Source: Episyrphus balteatus (lineage: Eukaryota > Arthropoda > Insecta > Diptera > Syrphidae). From it: DNA of 64,000 nt. Where the stretch lies: assembly GCF_945859705.1 (NCBI RefSeq), contig NC_079134.1, positions 16,843,545-16,907,544 of the forward strand, in the 5' to 3' direction. Position 1 is the first letter of the stretch. Each line of letters begins with the position of its first letter. A program made the position numbers and the translations under genes. Below, piece after piece: positions 61,430 through 64,000 of this stretch. The notes under the pieces are model-generated. The model worked only from the letters and a program-made list of their open reading frames with translations, searched no databases and was not told the origin of the DNA.

Positions 61430-61790
61430 TTGTCTGGTGTTTATAGTGGTTATGGAAGTTTTGTCCATGATGCTGTGTTGCGTCCGTCAACGCCGACGTT
61501 GAGTGTCCTTTTTTTGAGGACATCATAAACTTGCCGCGCCATTGAAATTACACTGGGTTTTTCCGTTGATTTCAATATCATCAGCATATTCCAGTGGCTG
61601 AACGGACTTTTGAAAGATGATGCTTCTGGTTTTAATGTTAGAATTCTATACCTATGTATAAATCATTTAAGGGTGATGTTAAGGAAGTCACATCAGTGCC
61701 TGTCGCCTTGTCTAAAAGCTGTTTTGACACCAAAGGTATCGGTGAGGGGTTTGTTGGCCCATCGTTATCCTGCACAGACCTTTTAACGTG
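61430..61790 (-). pseudogene. Decayed LINE-type reverse transcriptase fragment
   Basis: Minus-strand frames contain two RT motifs at the expected spacing. The first is FGVKTAFRQGD (RQGD at 61702-61713), followed by CDFLNITLK, corresponding to the QGD-containing motif (usually GLRQGDxLSCxLFNxALE). The second, in another frame, is FQKSVQPLEYADDIEING (YADD at 61577-61588), the catalytic motif C. The ~42-residue gap fits the family. A frameshift separates the motifs and in-frame stops interrupt the first frame, so it is inactive. The style resembles RTs of insect non-LTR elements; the clade is uncertain. The 89-aa plus frame over it is a shadow. Confidence 0.75.
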
Positions 61791-61882
61791 TTATTTAATG
61801 AATGATTGTTTGATGCGATCTTGCTCTTCAATTTGCGTTGTTTTTTTTTTTTTTTATTTTAAAAATGGCACAACATCTATTA

Positions 61883-62245
61883 CTGCCGTGCTAAGCAAAA
61901 AGGACACATATCCATTTTTGTAGTTTTGAGATAAATGCATTTTACTGACAAGGGAAAAGGTTGAGAATTGTAAATGTGCTCAATTTCAAAAATGATTTTA
62001 AGCAACTTTTAGTAGAAAAATAATCAAGCTTCCCAAATGTGTATCTGTTTTTTTTTTTAATTTTTAGAGTTGTACTAATAAATGCATTTTTCTCTTGAGG
62101 AATACAGCAGAGTAATATCGTTGTGCTCATCTTCATTGACTATTTTGAGCCACTTAGAATTGAAAATGAGTTGTTTTTAGTTAACATATAAATGAGGCAT
62201 TGTTTCAGGATGTCAAATATGCGCCCTTTTTGCTTAGTACGGCAT
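61883..62245. mobile_element. 363-bp TA-flanked MITE
   Basis: CTGCCGTGCTAAGCAAAAAG plus GACACATAT at the left pairs with ATATGCGCCC plus TTTTTGCTTAGTACGGCAT at the right. TA lies outside both (61881-61882, 62246-62247). Non-coding AT-rich interior with a long T run. It sits just upstream of the RT relic relative to the RT's own strand and may split that retroelement. Confidence 0.78.
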
Positions 62246-62247
62246 TA

Positions 62248-64000
62248 TAGGTAATCGGGTCCTGATTAGATTTCGATAGTCCTAAAGTTTGAGCTTAGGC
62301 AATACACTGATTGATGAGGTTAAGTGGTGACGGTGGATACGAATATTCAAAGTTAGAGGCGAAGTATTTACATTGAATACTTATTACCACAAAGTAGTGT
62401 TTTAGGTCCAATTTGTTTTTACTTTTGGGTACACTCGATGCAGCTGAAACAGAAGACACCTTAGAAGTTATGATTGCTGACAACGCCGCACCAACAAAAA
62501 CACGGTGAATGAGCCCTACAAAAAGAAGAAGTAAACCTGCAAATCTAGTATCGTAAAAATGACCAGGAACTTTCAACTTAGTTGAATGAAGTATCAATTA
62601 TAATTTAGAATTAATAATAAGGAGAGTACGGTTAAGAAATGCATACTTCTTTTGGCAAGCTTTTTATGGTTCTAATAAAGCCTTTTAAGGCACATTTCAC
62701 ACACATAGCCGGTGATCCAGATCTTATCGGTTCCAACTCCACTAACGTTTTTCAAGCGAAAGTACACTATCTACCAATTAGAAAATAACGTAATTAATTA
62801 TAATGTACATTACTTTAGTAGTTATGAAGAACGTAGGATTGTCCATCAACCGGAACAAAAGTCTTGATCTTCAGACTTATAGACGCTGTGGAGCTAAAAT
62901 TTATAATTTAAAAAATAAATTTAAACCTATGACACCCACAGTTTAAGCGATTTATAGTATCAGAACACATTCCAGCTTTTTTGGTTCATTTATCATGCCA
63001 GAGCCTCCTAACCTTTAGGGACAAACTATCCCGAAGGAAATCGAAAAAAGCAGAAATCTTAAAAGAGAGGGAGTATCTGTACATCTTACGGATTTTTAAT
63101 AGTATGATGGAGGATATTTACCACCTGTAGGCACTACAAGGAACTCTATGAAACGCCGAATAATTTATTGACATGATGATAACTTCTAAAGCACCAACCT
63201 GGGATGCAAATAGGATAGAGAGAGGACTCAAAGTATTTAATAAAGAAACAGAGCTCTAAATTAAACACATGCAATCAACACAAACAACTAGCAATGCCAA
63301 AAGATACAAATAAAATTAAGTTGTATATCATATTTAATCCCAACTTTTGCAATTTAAAAGTGTAAAAAGTGCTAACTTCTCATAGAGCAACAGGAACAAA
63401 ATTAAGTTTCAAAACTTTCCTATGTACTTGTACCTACTTGTTTCCTGTTTAATGGTAAGCAATTGCTAATTTTAATTTGTGAAAAATATTTACAAAAAGG
63501 AGGAGACTCTTTACGTGGCTTGAAAAGTAGGTCAATCATAAAAATGATTTTGCAAAATCCTTGTTAATTATTAACACTCATATAGAAATGTGAACTATGA
63601 ACTACATTCTGTACATGGTTGAATGTATTTTTTTTTTTTTCATAAGATAAGTAAAGCTTGAATTTGACGTGACTTATATCAAAAAATTTATAATTGCTCC
63701 CGAGAACTTTTATTCTTGGTTGAAAAAATTCAACGCAACACAAGCAAAAGGTTCTTTTAAATGTAAACCATAAAGAGGAACGCAAAAAGCTAAACAAAAA
63801 AAAAATACCGTGAAATAGAGAATAAAAAATCTATTGCTTTTAATATAAAATTCTTCCAGGAAGGAAATAAATAACTTCAATGCAAGTGCGTTAAAAAATG
63901 GCGGTAATTATATTCAAACCGTTTTTTATTTTATTTCTTCTTTCTAATTTTGATCGTCGACATATACAGCTCTGAGCTATATTTTAAAGCTTTAATTCAA
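62248..64000. other. Unassigned right end
   Basis: 62250-62640 has moderate GC and could be upstream sequence of the decayed retroelement. A 100-codon minus frame at 62295-62597 contains a hydrophobic run but no known motif. 62690-63250 is mixed; the remainder is AT-rich. No gene supported. Confidence 0.4.

Overview
This is a gene-poor, AT-rich eukaryotic window, and I could not support a single intact protein-coding gene, tRNA or rRNA in it. The interspersed repeats suggest an insect, most likely a fly (Diptera). The main clues are DINE-1/mini-me-like elements carrying GTCT/GTCA microsatellites, many short TA- or TTA-flanked elements, hAT-like, pogo-like and PIF/Harbinger-like relics, and a promoter matching the arthropod Inr + DPE pattern. 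The species cannot be read from the sequence. Nearly all open frames are short, AT-biased and overlap frames on the opposite strand; the two longest at the left end are only readings of an 8-bp tandem repeat.

Layout. 1-4.1 kb: a DINE/mini-me-like element with a ~600-bp 8-bp minisatellite, then a TA-flanked element with a nested pogo-like relic. 7.5-10.1 kb: a TA-flanked composite with nested repeats and a hAT-like insertion. 12.6-13.0 kb: a GCTCA-rich minisatellite. 15.4-24.8 kb: a diverged tandem segmental duplication (block I), its copies separated by a 1.4-kb palindromic element. 25.0-26.9 kb: a second large foldback element. 27.0-39.4 kb: a second tandem segmental duplication (block II) in which several elements have matching empty sites in the sister copy. 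40.0-42.6 kb: two foldback loci whose arms are built of tandem subrepeats. 42.6-44.8 kb: retroelement-like sequence. 44.8-47.5 kb: block III, two direct copies here and an inverted relative at 35.4-36.4 kb. 48.6-50.0 kb: the best regulatory candidate. 50.0-51.4 kb: a foldback element with ~410-bp arms. 57.0-57.6 kb: another inverted repeat. 59.2-59.5 kb: a long AACT microsatellite. 61.4-61.8 kb: a decayed LINE-type reverse transcriptase on the minus strand with a small MITE just upstream.

How it fits together. Nothing here forms a pathway. The window is best read as intergenic or intronic chromatin shaped by repeated rounds of DNA-transposon insertion and local tandem duplication. The most informative feature is that the duplicated blocks serve as internal controls: four insertions can be read against empty paralogous sites, giving element ends, target duplications and relative order without outside data. 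All repeat boundaries and identities were judged by eye.
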